NCBI RefSeq assembly: GCF_015207605.1
Contig: NZ_JADEWO010000040.1
Span: 1-62,513, forward strand
Direction: 5' to 3'
Length of the DNA stretch: 62,513 bases
From: Oculatella sp. LEGE 06141
GTDB taxonomy: Bacteria; Cyanobacteriota; Cyanobacteriia; Elainellales; Elainellaceae
A program made the position numbers and the translations under genes. This document shows positions 54,843 to 62,513 of this stretch, one piece after another (position 1 is the first letter of the stretch; each line of letters begins with the position of its first letter). The notes beneath the pieces are model-generated. The model was not told the origin of the DNA. It was given only the letters and a program-made list of their open reading frames with translations, and searched no databases.

Positions 54843-55171
54843 GATAGGTGTATGGGTGCAGGTGGTTAGAGTTAGGCTACCCAGGCAAACACTAAATCAG
54901 CCGAACGATGTCAATCCCTTCCCTTAAAGGCAATCGCGTTTGCCCTGAGCTTCTTTGAAGCTTTCTTAAATTTATGCCAGGGCAGTAGAAAAACGCCTCC
55001 CTATATCGAAGCATTTTTAGAAATGAGGTGTGCGAAGCGCGGAACGGGTCGGATTGGGTTCGGTGCTGGTTTATTAATCCAGGGCAAACCAGAGACCGCC
55101 TGAGGCAACCCGTCCATTCTCGTCAGCCTACGGTATGCTGAGGGTGCAGTAAGCCTGAGCCGTACCTACCC
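54843..55171. other. Divergent intergenic region, nothing recognised
   Basis: The 329 bases lie between the Cys4 protein gene and the GH57 gene. No RNA gene, hairpin terminator or repeat was seen. Confidence 0.45.
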
Positions 55172-56653
55172 ATGCTAGATTTGCCTGAGCTAGTGGACGG
55201 ATTGCCCAACATTTGTGGGGAAGAAGCGCAAATTCGTTCTATTACTGGTCAAAACCAGCCGATTTGGCTTCCCCAAACGAACCTTAAGCTAGAACAGATT
55301 TCCGCTGGTTTTGCGATCGCGCTCCATATGCATCAGCCTACGGTTCCCGCCGGAGCGAATGGAGAGCTGATTTGCAATTTGCAATACATGTTCGAGCATC
55401 CCCAGGAAGGCGACAACCACAATGCGGCTGCGTTTACCTGGTGCTACTCGCGCATGGGCGACTTGATTCCAGAACTGGTAAGCCAGGGCTGTAATCCCCG
55501 AGTCATGCTGGATTATTCTGGCAATTTGCTCTGGGGTTTGCGGCAAATGGGTCGTGACGATGTGTTAGACAACCTCAAGCGGGTGGCGTGCGATCGCGCC
55601 TATCAACCCTATGTCGAATGGCTGGGCACCATGTGGAGCCACGCCGTTGCGCCTTCCACCCCCATTCCCGATCTAAAGCTACAGATCCAGGCATGGCAGC
55701 ACCATTTTGCCGCTATTTTTGGCGCAGAAGCATTGTCGCGGGTTAAGGGCTTCTCTCCCCCAGAGATGCATTTGCCCAACCATCCCGACACCTTGTATGA
55801 ATTCATCAAAGCCTTAAAGGACTGCGGCTACCGCTGGCTGATGGTGCAGGAACATTCTGTAGAAACGCCAGCGGGTCAACCGTTGGGCTACAGACATTTG
55901 CCGCATCGCCTGGTGGCTCGCAACTCGCACGGCGAAACCATTAGCATTACCGCTTTGATTAAAACTCAAGGCTCCGATACAAAGCTGGTGGGGCAAATGC
56001 AGCCCTATTACGAAGCCAAAACCCTGTCGCCGCAAACGGTGAATGGGGTAACGATTCCGCCTTTAGTCACCCAGATTGGGGATGGCGAAAACGGTGGAGT
56101 AATGATGAACGAGTTTCCAGATGCCTTCAAACGCGCCTGGTATGACATGGCAAACCAGGATGGCGGCACCTCTGGCACCGTTGGCATGACGGGAACGGAG
56201 TATCTGGAGCTAATCGAGGCGGCAGGATGCGCCCCCGAAGCCTATCCAGCGTGTCAACCGATCGGCCAACATCGAGTTTGGGAACGGGTTGATCCAGACG
56301 GCTCGAATCCGGAAGCGGTACAGGTGGCGATCGATCGTCTACAACAAGAAGATGCCAACTTCCATATGGATGGGGCTTCCTGGACAAATCACATCAGTTG
56401 GGTGAAGGGATACGAGAATGTGTTGACCCCCCTCAACCAGCTCAGCGCGTTATTTCATCAGGTGACCGATCCGTTACTTGATGCAGTGGATGCGGCAGAA
56501 CCCATCACCCAACAACATCGCTACCGTAACGCCTTACTCTATAACTTGCTGCTGCAAACGAGCTGCTTTCGCTACTGGGGACAGGGAATGTGGACGGAAT
56601 ACGCGCAGGAGCTGTATCGACGGGGGCAGGCGATTCTGAACCACGATTTTTAG
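55172..56653 (+). CDS. Glycoside hydrolase family 57-like protein
   Basis: The 493-residue protein fits the GH57 alpha-amylase-type family. It has FAIALHMHQPTVPAG near residue 50 (the HMHQP motif of GH57), VMLDYSGNLLWGLRQMG, WLGTMWSHAVAPSTPIPDLKLQI, and GFSPPEMHLPNHPD (a candidate catalytic-Glu motif). It also has ITQIGDGENGGVMMNEFPDAF, where Asp/Glu residues occur in the right part of the fold. Substrate specificity (amylose, glycogen or branching) is not readable. There is no signal peptide, so it is probably cytoplasmic. It precedes tRNA-Gln by 58 bases. Confidence 0.88.
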   Translation: MLDLPELVDGLPNICGEEAQIRSITGQNQPIWLPQTNLKLEQISAGFAIALHMHQPTVPAGANGELICNLQYMFEHPQEGDNHNAAAFTWCYSRMGDLIPELVSQGCNPRVMLDYSGNLLWGLRQMGRDDVLDNLKRVACDRAYQPYVEWLGTMWSHAVAPSTPIPDLKLQIQAWQHHFAAIFGAEALSRVKGFSPPEMHLPNHPDTLYEFIKALKDCGYRWLMVQEHSVETPAGQPLGYRHLPHRLVARNSHGETISITALIKTQGSDTKLVGQMQPYYEAKTLSPQTVNGVTIPPLVTQIGDGENGGVMMNEFPDAFKRAWYDMANQDGGTSGTVGMTGTEYLELIEAAGCAPEAYPACQPIGQHRVWERVDPDGSNPEAVQVAIDRLQQEDANFHMDGASWTNHISWVKGYENVLTPLNQLSALFHQVTDPLLDAVDAAEPITQQHRYRNALLYNLLLQTSCFRYWGQGMWTEYAQELYRRGQAILNHDF

Positions 56654-56711
56654 GGCAAGACTTCTTGACAATTTCCGCGCGTAAGCTGTTAAGATATTAA
56701 TGCTTACGCGT

Positions 56712-56783
56712 TGGGGTGTCGCCAAGTGGTAAGGCAGCGGGTTTTGGTCTCGCCATTCCTAGGTTCGAATCCTAGCACCCCAG
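56712..56783 (+). tRNA. tRNA-Gln (anticodon TTG)
   Basis: The 72-base sequence folds as a complete cloverleaf. The acceptor stem is TGGGGTG/CACCCCA, the D arm GCCAAGTGGTAAGGC, and the anticodon stem GCGGG/CTCGC with loop TTTTGGT (anticodon TTG, 56744-56746). The T arm is CTAGG-TTCGAAT-CCTAG, with discriminator G783. The 3' CCA is not encoded. It is followed after about 30 bases by a strong terminator. Confidence 0.95.
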
Positions 56784-56815
56784 TTCAAACCATCCAGTAC
56801 CAGAAACCAATACCA

Positions 56816-56847
56816 GAAAAGGGAGCGATCGCGTCGCTCCCTTTTCT
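56816..56847 (+). terminator. Intrinsic terminator after tRNA-Gln
   Basis: A perfect 14-bp stem (AGAAAAGGGAGCGA with its complement) has a 4-5 base loop and a T-rich right arm (CCCTTTTCT). Confidence 0.85.
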
Positions 56848-56938
56848 GTATGCCGCGCTATGACTACAATGCTCGGTGATCATTGGGGAACCGATTCTCG
56901 GATGATTCAAGCATCCGAGGATCGTAAAGTCCGGCGGT

Positions 56939-58249
56939 TTAGCTGCGTCCGGTGGTGGACAACCCTTCAACAATCAGCGATGGCGTGTAGCACGAGCCAT
57001 TCCACTCTGCATCACCGCCAAGTTCTACCAGGTTTTTTAGCGCAGTGTAGACATTTCCAGCCACCATCGTATCTTTCACCCGTCCGACGATTTCGCCCTT
57101 GTGAACGCGATAGCCCAAGTCAACGTTGACCGAAAACTCGCCCGAAATTCCGGCACCGCCCCCCAGCATTTGATCGACCACTAACCCATGCTCTAGGGTG
57201 GCAATCAGGTCTTCGAGAGGCTTAAACTGAGGCTGAATCAGCATATTGAACAATCCCGGCGTAGGGTAGCTGCCCAGGCCGGGACGAAATCCATTCCCAG
57301 TTGTGCCACTGCCCAACAGCCGCCCGATGGTGCGATCGGTATAAAACAGTTGTAATATGCCGTCTTTGATGAAAGTGATCGGCTGGGTTGGCGTGCCCTC
57401 ATCATCAAACGGGCAGCTAAACGGGCCATCAGCGGGCTGTTGCGACAGGGTGAGATCGGTAGAGGTTACGGGTTCACCAAGGCGATCGCTCCAGGGAGAG
57501 GCGCGTTCAATCACCTGCTTGCCGTTTAATGCTGCTTGAACGGTACCCCACAGCATATCAGCCGCCTTGGCCGTAAACAGCACAGGCACTCGCCCCACGG
57601 GGGGAGCCACGTTCTGTTGAGTCCATTCCAACCGCTGCAAAATCTGCTGTGCTAGCGCGATCGGATCAAGACTGTTGCGCTGCGTTTGACCATCGGCGAC
57701 GCTCAGAAAGTCTTCACCGCGCACCCATTCTGCCGATAAGTAACAGCTTAATGTGGTATCAGTGTAGCCACAGTCTAACCCGTGCGAATTGACCAGGCGG
57801 GTCACTTCTGCTTCGCATTCCCATTCGGCAATGCAAAGCACTTCTGGATAGGCTTCCCGAATCAGTGCGATCGCCTCTCTGCCCCATTCCACCAGGGTTT
57901 CCACCGGAATAGCCTGTCCGACATCGGGATAATCGTGATTTGAGTTCAATGACAGTTCAATGGTTTCTGGTTCGTTGAGAGAGCTGAGGGCGATCGCGCG
58001 ATCGACTAGCACCTGGGCTTCGACGGGGCCATAGGCCACTGCCAATCCGGGACGGCCATCTTTCCAGACTCGCAGGGCAATGCCTTCAGATTGCGAGCTT
58101 TCGAGCTGTTTCAAGCGATTCGCTTCAAAGAAAACCGGATGGGCAAGGGACTGAGACTGAAAAACCTCTGCTGCTTCTGCTCCTGAGCGGGCTGCTAAGT
58201 CAAGCAGTTGCTCTGCTAGTGCCGCCTGTTGCAAATTATCGGAACTCAT
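56939..58249 (-). CDS. pmbA: TldE/PmbA-type metallopeptidase partner
   Basis: The 436-residue protein is of the TldD/TldE family, which processes peptides and degrades CcdA antitoxin or microcin precursors as a TldD-TldE heterodimer. Visible are ARSGAEAAEVFQSQSLAHPVFFEANRLKQLESSQSEGIALRVWKDGR, a middle PVLFTAKAADMLWGTVQAALNGKQV, and GGGAGISGEFSVNVDLGYRVHKGEIVGRVKDTMVAGNVYTAL. It lacks the HExxxH zinc motif found in TldD, so it is the TldE (PmbA) type. No tldD is nearby. It ends 92 bases after the tRNA-Gln terminator. Confidence 0.9.
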   Translation of the reverse strand: MSSDNLQQAALAEQLLDLAARSGAEAAEVFQSQSLAHPVFFEANRLKQLESSQSEGIALRVWKDGRPGLAVAYGPVEAQVLVDRAIALSSLNEPETIELSLNSNHDYPDVGQAIPVETLVEWGREAIALIREAYPEVLCIAEWECEAEVTRLVNSHGLDCGYTDTTLSCYLSAEWVRGEDFLSVADGQTQRNSLDPIALAQQILQRLEWTQQNVAPPVGRVPVLFTAKAADMLWGTVQAALNGKQVIERASPWSDRLGEPVTSTDLTLSQQPADGPFSCPFDDEGTPTQPITFIKDGILQLFYTDRTIGRLLGSGTTGNGFRPGLGSYPTPGLFNMLIQPQFKPLEDLIATLEHGLVVDQMLGGGAGISGEFSVNVDLGYRVHKGEIVGRVKDTMVAGNVYTALKNLVELGGDAEWNGSCYTPSLIVEGLSTTGRS

Positions 58250-58575
58250 AGCGTGTGAGAGTAGCGATTGAAATGGATTGATCCAGACCTGGTCGTGAGT
58301 GACTCAAGCTAGAGCCGAACGCCATATAAACCCTGTCCACTGGGCAACGGTGTTGCAGTGGATACTCCTGGACAATGCCCGAACCAATGGGTCTAGATCG
58401 GTTCGGGTTTGAGCTTAAGGACTGGTGATTGACGCTGTAGTCTGCCGAGAGAGCGGATTGATCGGGAACATCGATTGAAACCCTAGAGTTAAATTGATGA
58501 ATTCCGAATTACTGATAGTTCAAACTCTATAGGTTTGGGGGGGTGTCCCTACTTATCTTCCGGGATCGCGTGACT
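58250..58575. other. Intergenic region with two hairpins
   Basis: Two stems lie close together. TCCACT/AGTGGA with GCAAC/GTTGC inside covers 58336-58362, and CCCGAACC/GGTTCGGG covers 58378-58407, followed by TTT on the plus strand. Both neighbouring genes read on the minus strand, so the pair may belong to the mRNA leader of tldE or to the end of the Tab2 transcript. Confidence 0.45.
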
Positions 58576-59436
58576 TTATGACAAATTAAGTTCTTGCATT
58601 AACCAAAATCCAGCGAAGGCTTCGGAATCGGGATTGGTTTGCACCGCCAGGAAATGAACTTGATTGGCTTGCTGTTTGGCGGTTTCAAAGGTTTTGGCTT
58701 CGCTAAGCAGGGCAGGGGTCGTGAGGTTGGCGACAATCCAGGAGTCGGTGGCTCCGGTTTCCAGCACCAAACGAGCCGGATTGATACTTAACCGCAAAAA
58801 CGCCAGCTCAACGCCAGACATCCAACCCGCCATTGGCAGAGCGCGTGAGGAAAAGATGATGATGCCGGGAATGCGCGTTTCGGGGGCTAACCCTACCAGC
58901 GCTGGCGGAAACGATTCGCCAAAGGAGATATCCCAGTCGGGCATGTCGTCAAAGTCTTTGGCTTCGAGGGTGACAAACGCCCACCGTTCTCCCAGCAAGG
59001 CATCGGGCAGGGGTTGCGGCGGGCTTTCTCCTAAGTTGACGGAGATGTTACTGCCCGGTTGATAGGTGGGGTAGGTGGGATAGACCTCTTGCATCCGCTG
59101 CTGTAGCCACTGGTTGAGGGCGATCGTGCGACGGCTGGGTTTGGCGGACAGTCCGGCTTCTTCACAGGCTTTGGTGATCATGTTGTTCATCTGGCGGCGA
59201 AAGAAGCGAACGCGATCGGGGGAATTTGGAGCCTGGGCGATCGCGTCTTCAATGGCTGTACGCAGTGTCACTGAATTTACTTCTGTGTTTGAGCAAAAGT
59301 GCGAATAGCGAAACAGCGACTCGCTACTCTGCTGCACACTGGTAGGACTTTCGCAGATCAGCACTTCCCACAGCTTTTTATTTTTGTCGTCCAGCACCGG
59401 ACGCGAGTAGAAATCCAGCTCCCAAATTACAGACAT
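58576..59436 (-). CDS. Tab2/Atab2 family RNA-binding protein
   Basis: The 286-residue protein matches the Tab2 family, which in chloroplasts supports translation of the photosystem I mRNA psaB. It starts MSVIWELDFYSRPVLDDKNKKLWEVLICE and contains VRFFRRQMNNMITKACEEAGLSAKPSRRTIALNQWLQQR, GERWAFVTLEAKDF and ARLVLETGATDSWIVANL. The C-terminal FAGFWLMQELNLS is typical. The cyanobacterial homologue is presumed to act in photosystem mRNA expression, though this is less well established. A small gene lies 39 bases upstream. Confidence 0.92.
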   Translation of the reverse strand: MSVIWELDFYSRPVLDDKNKKLWEVLICESPTSVQQSSESLFRYSHFCSNTEVNSVTLRTAIEDAIAQAPNSPDRVRFFRRQMNNMITKACEEAGLSAKPSRRTIALNQWLQQRMQEVYPTYPTYQPGSNISVNLGESPPQPLPDALLGERWAFVTLEAKDFDDMPDWDISFGESFPPALVGLAPETRIPGIIIFSSRALPMAGWMSGVELAFLRLSINPARLVLETGATDSWIVANLTTPALLSEAKTFETAKQQANQVHFLAVQTNPDSEAFAGFWLMQELNLS

Positions 59437-59475
59437 AAATCCAATTTCACCAAGACGTTTAACCTCTGCCTCTGA

Positions 59476-59754
59476 TCATACGTGGGGGTGGGATGAGGAA
59501 TGACATCTTTCTGGCGGTTGTGGGGATGTCTCTTCGAGTGCTGGGGGGAGAGGACTAGAAGGGGTGGCTGCACTGGAGGCATCTGAAATTGGATCAAACA
59601 CCAGGCTATGCGATACTTGCGGGGTTAAGCGACACAGCGTCTTTAAATATGCCTCTGCTTCGCCGCGCTGCCGAAAGCGGGCAACCATGACAGATTGAGC
59701 GTTGGGCAGATGGCGAATGATGCACCAGGGTTGAAGCCGTTTTCGATAGGTCAT
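59476..59754 (-). CDS. Small conserved hypothetical protein
   Basis: The 92-residue form starts at ATG 59754 (MTYRKRLQPWCIIRHLPNAQSVMVARFRQRGEAEAYLKTL); a longer frame begins at 59796. The N-terminal half is basic and conserved-looking, with an ARFRxRxxAExYLxxL pattern. The C-terminal half is a Pro/Ser-rich tail ending in SSSHPHV. It lies 39 bases upstream of the Tab2 gene on the same strand, so co-transcription is likely. Function unknown. Confidence 0.6.
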   Translation of the reverse strand: MTYRKRLQPWCIIRHLPNAQSVMVARFRQRGEAEAYLKTLCRLTPQVSHSLVFDPISDASSAATPSSPLPPALEETSPQPPERCHSSSHPHV

Positions 59755-60023
59755 AGGATTCGATAATGAATAAATGGTCATAAATTGGCAGCGCAATGTT
59801 GGCTCAATGACGGTGACATTGAACGATCGCGGTTTTTACGGCACTAAATCTCTGGATCAACGCAGTGAATGGAAGGGCGCGATCGCCCCCTCAGCCATTC
59901 AACCTGCTTTCAAGAACTGTCTGAATCAATCGGGACTTTATCGTAATTGATTCCGGATTAAAAATTAGACTAAACCAGTTCAGCAAAGGTGTCAATACGT
60001 TCAGGTAAACTGTTTCAAGTGAA

Positions 60024-60254
60024 ATGGCAAAACGCCCCCTCTCTGCTCTCAAAAAACTCAGGGTGATGCAAAATGTCACGCAACAAGAACTCGCAGATGT
60101 GTTGGGCGTGACGGTTGACACCATTAGCAATTGGGAGCGAGGCCGAGCGGTACCCAAATTGACCATTCCTCAGTTCAAAATTCTGCTGCGGGTGTTGAAG
60201 GTGACACCAGAGGAATTGCCTGATGATTTGGGGCCTTTGCCGGAGGAACCATAG
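60024..60254 (+). CDS. XRE-family helix-turn-helix regulator
   Basis: The 76-residue protein is a single XRE/Cro-type helix-turn-helix domain: LKKLRVMQNVTQQELADVLGVTVDTISNWERGRAVPKLTIPQFKIL. It is followed by a short helix and an acidic Pro-rich end (PEELPDDLGPLPEEP). The recognition helix is VTVDTISNWE. No toxin or phage gene is adjacent, so the target is unknown. A palindromic repeat element lies 30 bases past its stop. Confidence 0.9.
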   Translation: MAKRPLSALKKLRVMQNVTQQELADVLGVTVDTISNWERGRAVPKLTIPQFKILLRVLKVTPEELPDDLGPLPEEP

Positions 60255-60284
60255 AGGCGATCGGACGTATGGTTTGCCCTCACC

Positions 60285-60382
60285 CCCCTGTCAGGGCGTA
60301 GCATTCGGGCAATACGTCTGGGTCTTTTTCAGGGGTTATCTGCCGAATGCTACGCCCCTACACGTGTCGGGTTACAAAGACG
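60285..60382. repeat. Palindromic MITE-like element, copy 2 (inverted relative to copy 1)
   Basis: The left arm GGGCGTAGCATTCGGGCA (60294-60311) and right arm TGCCGAATGCTACGCCC (60341-60357) are inverted repeats with one extra G. Beyond the right arm, CTACACGTGTCGGGTTACAA matches the corresponding end of copy 1. The reverse complement shows AGCATTCGGCAGATAACCCC and GACCCAGAC, matching copy 1 inside. Confidence 0.75.
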
Positions 60383-60416
60383 GCTCTATCAACCTATGTC
60401 ACCGGGTTACACCAGT

Positions 60417-62495
60417 TCATAAACCCAGTAGAGAGGCGATCGCAGGTAACAGTTGGCTACAGGCTTCTGCCAGTTTGGCGGTGTCGGGCAGGGCGGCGAT
60501 CGTTCCTTTGATCACTTTGACGGCGGTGTTTGCCAGTTTCTTGAGGGTGTCATCCTGGGGATTTTGTCCGGCTTTAGCCAGGGTGTTGACCTGTTCTAGT
60601 GCTTCGGTTTTGTCGTCGGGTTTAAGGGTGGGATCTGTGGCGATCGCGTTTTGCAGTTGCATCAGCAGTTCGGCTAGCTCAACGGCATTAGGACGGTTTG
60701 CCGTCTGAAGCTGGTTGATCGTCTGGGTGACGGTGCCGCTGATGCCGCGCAAACTGACGACCGATTCGTTGGCGTTGATGTTGAAATTACCACCCACGTT
60801 GAAATTCTGGCTTTGATCGGCGCTTTCGTTCATGGCTTTACTCTCGGCTGTGGCGTTTACTTCAACAGTAACGGGTCGATTTGCCATCAGCTTAGTGATT
60901 TCTAGCATGTCGGCACTCTGCTGACGGTAGACTGTAATTTGGTCGTCTTTGGCTTGGAGTTCGGCCTGATATCGGGCTTCTAGCGCTTTAACGGCAGCCT
61001 CATAGGTTTGGTTAAATTCGCTGTGCAGTTTGGCTTTGTTGGCCTCTGGAGGCGCATTCACCCGCACCACCATCACGCCATCTCCTTTGTTTTCAATGCT
61101 TTGAATCGAGAGTTCCGTGTCTTCGTTATCTAAAACCAGTTTGTTAAAGGAATAGGTGAACGCTTTCCAGTCAATGCCGTTGCGAAAGATCAGATCAATG
61201 GTGCTAAGCACTTCTTGAAACAATTTGGTAAATTCTCCGGAGGCAAAGTCTCCACTGCTGGGACGGCGTTCTTGCTGGTTTCGCAAAAGATAGACAAACT
61301 GGCAGTCTATTTCGTTCAGGTTTGTGGTGTGGTCAATATTCCAGGCTTCTAAACAGGCACCTGTCAGGTGTGCCCCAGTAAAGTCTGTACCAATTACCAA
61401 CGTCTCTGTGAGGTCTGCGTCTCTGAGGTCTGCCTGTTGTAGGGTTGCTTCCCCCAGGTCTGCCCACTTCAGGTTGGCTTGATTGAGGTTAACGCCATTC
61501 AGGTTTGCTCCGCGCAAATCGGCTTTCACATACGATTTGTTGTAACCGTTGCGGCTGACGAGCAAGTCTCTAACCGCAGGGTTAGCCAAAATTGAGTTGC
61601 CTACTCTGGCTCGATCGAGCTTCTTGGCATCCTTCCAGCAGGCGTGAGTGAAATTTGTCTGCTGCTGGCGAGTGTGGTTGAAGTTGGTGCTTTTAAGATT
61701 GGCTCCAGTGAAATTTGTCCTGGTCAAATCAGCCCCTCGAAATGAGGTGCCACCAATGGCAGCAAATGCAATGCCAATCGTGCGAATTACTGCAAACTTT
61801 TCATCTCCCTTGAGGGCGCGCCACGCCACGTAACCGTTAAACAACACTGCGCCTGCGCCTGCGCCTGCGCCTGCGCCTGCGCCTGCGCCTGCGACTGCGA
61901 CTGCGCCTGCGCCTGCGACTGCGAATGTGACTGCGCCTGCGACTGCGCCTGCGACTGCGCCTGCGCCTGCGCCTGCGAATGCGCCTGCGACTGCGACTGC
62001 GCCTGCGACTGCGCCTGCGACTGCGACTGCGACTGCGACTGCGCCTGCGACTGCGACTGCGACTGCGACTGCGCCTGCGAATGCGCCTGCGCCTGCGACT
62101 GCGACTGCGCCTGCGAATGCGCCTGCAGTTACACCTAAACTTGCAGCCATACCGTGACGAGCCGTGACGTAGAGGAAAGCCGCATAAAACAGAAGGACGA
62201 TCACACCACCAATAAAGCTCTGCTCATCCCCCGGAAGAAATAGATAGATTGCAAGGTATCCACTAAAGGCAGACAGAAAGCCTGAAATAACAGATAGAAC
62301 AAGCACAATCACTAGTTGAAGAGTTAGCCATCGCTTTTGCAATCCCGCTGCTGCCCCAGCAAAGTTCGCGCGTTGCAGTATGGCGTTAGTAAAGTTTGCT
62401 CCTCGAATGTCGGCATGAGAAAAGTCTGCTCCAGTCAAGTCTTGCCCTTTGAAGTTGCGTCCTCGGAGGTTTTGGCCAGAGAAGTTGGGGGGCAT
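60417..62495 (-). CDS. Large pentapeptide-repeat membrane protein with Ala-[Gly/Val/Phe] tract
   Basis: The 692-residue protein has four parts. Residues 5-48 are pentapeptide repeats (NFKGQDLTGADFSHADIRGANF). Residues 55-112 contain two hydrophobic helices (LVIVLVLSVISGFLSAFSGYLAIYL and FIGGVIVLLFYAAFLYV). Residues 124-215 are about 46 Ala-[Gly/Val/Phe] dipeptides. Residues 250-375 are more pentapeptides, broken by a spacer. The C-terminal half has a coiled-coil-like segment (TYEAAVKALEARYQAEL), a Gly/Asn beta segment (NFNVGGNFNINANESV) and a helical end. The frame is open to the window edge without an upstream stop, so the true start may lie further right. Function unknown; pentapeptides usually form a right-handed beta helix. 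Confidence 0.78.
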   Translation of the reverse strand: MPPNFSGQNLRGRNFKGQDLTGADFSHADIRGANFTNAILQRANFAGAAAGLQKRWLTLQLVIVLVLSVISGFLSAFSGYLAIYLFLPGDEQSFIGGVIVLLFYAAFLYVTARHGMAASLGVTAGAFAGAVAVAGAGAFAGAVAVAVAVAGAVAVAVAVAGAVAGAVAVAGAFAGAGAGAVAGAVAGAVTFAVAGAGAVAVAGAGAGAGAGAGAGAVLFNGYVAWRALKGDEKFAVIRTIGIAFAAIGGTSFRGADLTRTNFTGANLKSTNFNHTRQQQTNFTHACWKDAKKLDRARVGNSILANPAVRDLLVSRNGYNKSYVKADLRGANLNGVNLNQANLKWADLGEATLQQADLRDADLTETLVIGTDFTGAHLTGACLEAWNIDHTTNLNEIDCQFVYLLRNQQERRPSSGDFASGEFTKLFQEVLSTIDLIFRNGIDWKAFTYSFNKLVLDNEDTELSIQSIENKGDGVMVVRVNAPPEANKAKLHSEFNQTYEAAVKALEARYQAELQAKDDQITVYRQQSADMLEITKLMANRPVTVEVNATAESKAMNESADQSQNFNVGGNFNINANESVVSLRGISGTVTQTINQLQTANRPNAVELAELLMQLQNAIATDPTLKPDDKTEALEQVNTLAKAGQNPQDDTLKKLANTAVKVIKGTIAALPDTAKLAEACSQLLPAIASLLGL
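61851..62126 (-). repeat. Hexanucleotide tandem repeat coding for Ala-[Gly/Val/Phe]
   Basis: About 46 units of GCA-GGC, GCA-GTC or GCA-TTC (minus strand) run almost without a break; one unit has ACT (Thr). The units differ by single bases in the second codon. Replication slippage is the probable source. Confidence 0.92.
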
Positions 62496-62513
62496 AGGAG
62501 TGGGGAGTGGGAG

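Noticed and set aside
61927-62167. Thr/Ala/Pro and Arg/Leu repeat proteins on the plus strand
   Set aside because: They are other-frame readings of the hexanucleotide repeat in the pentapeptide gene.

Overview
The window comes from a cyanobacterial chromosome, probably a filamentous Leptolyngbya/Oculatella-like lineage (the lineage is inference). The HIP1 octamer GCGATCGC and its CGATCG core recur every few hundred bases. The gene content includes light-independent protochlorophyllide reductase (chlB), carboxysome shell genes (ccmK3/ccmK4), ferredoxin-sulfite reductase (sir), cyanophycin genes (cphB/cphA), a Tab2 homologue, a fibrillin (PAP) homologue and a dnaK3/dnaJ pair. No rRNA operon, CRISPR array, transposase, integrase or prophage was found. 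There is one tRNA gene, tRNA-Gln(TTG).

Layout. 1-25.7 kb is mostly housekeeping: the 3' end of dnaX, proA, folB, a convergent dnaJ/dnaK pair, a sulfotransferase, glmM, a DUF1611 protein, an HD-GYP response regulator, glmU, sir, a small beta-barrel protein, two lipoproteins, a sodium:solute symporter, mug, chlB and two glycosyltransferases. 25.7-26.7 kb has no gene but is rich in repeats: a palindromic MITE-like element, a GCTTCG run, a 14-bp tandem repeat and a structured leader. 26.7-34.9 kb is a sulfur/cysteine island: cysK, a zinc-less MDR oxidoreductase, a cystine-type binding protein and permease without an ATPase, an SfnB/DszC-like flavoprotein, a NIL-domain protein, cysE and two small unknown proteins. 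Three copies of an ACTACGGTAAA-type motif lie in its promoter regions. This island is the best candidate for an undescribed regulon. sir, 12 kb away, could supply sulfide to the same pathway.

34.9-43.6 kb carries a PhnD-like protein next to a UbiH-like hydroxylase, yebC, three WGxxGxxG-CTERM-type proteins in a row with a broken HigA-like gene between the first and second, cobH, a 2H phosphoesterase-like protein, holA and two hypotheticals. 43.7-53.3 kb carries obg, cphB-cphA, a short tatA, a cysteine-less rhodanese, a PD-(D/E)XK protein with a probable Fe-S cluster, a fibrillin protein, an acidic small protein and mraY. 53.4-62.5 kb has the ccmK3-ccmK4 satellite pair, a Cys4 small protein, a GH57 protein, tRNA-Gln, tldE, a Tab2 protein, a small XRE regulator, a second copy of the MITE-like element, and a 692-residue pentapeptide-repeat membrane protein containing about 46 Ala-[Gly/Val/Phe] dipeptides.

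Functionally the window joins cell-wall precursor synthesis (glmM, glmU, mraY), nitrogen storage (cphB, cphA), sulfur assimilation (sir, cysK, cysE and the island), pigment and cofactor synthesis (chlB, cobH, folB) and CO2 fixation (ccmK3, ccmK4). Functional calls rest on recognised motifs and remembered family sequences; no database search was run.
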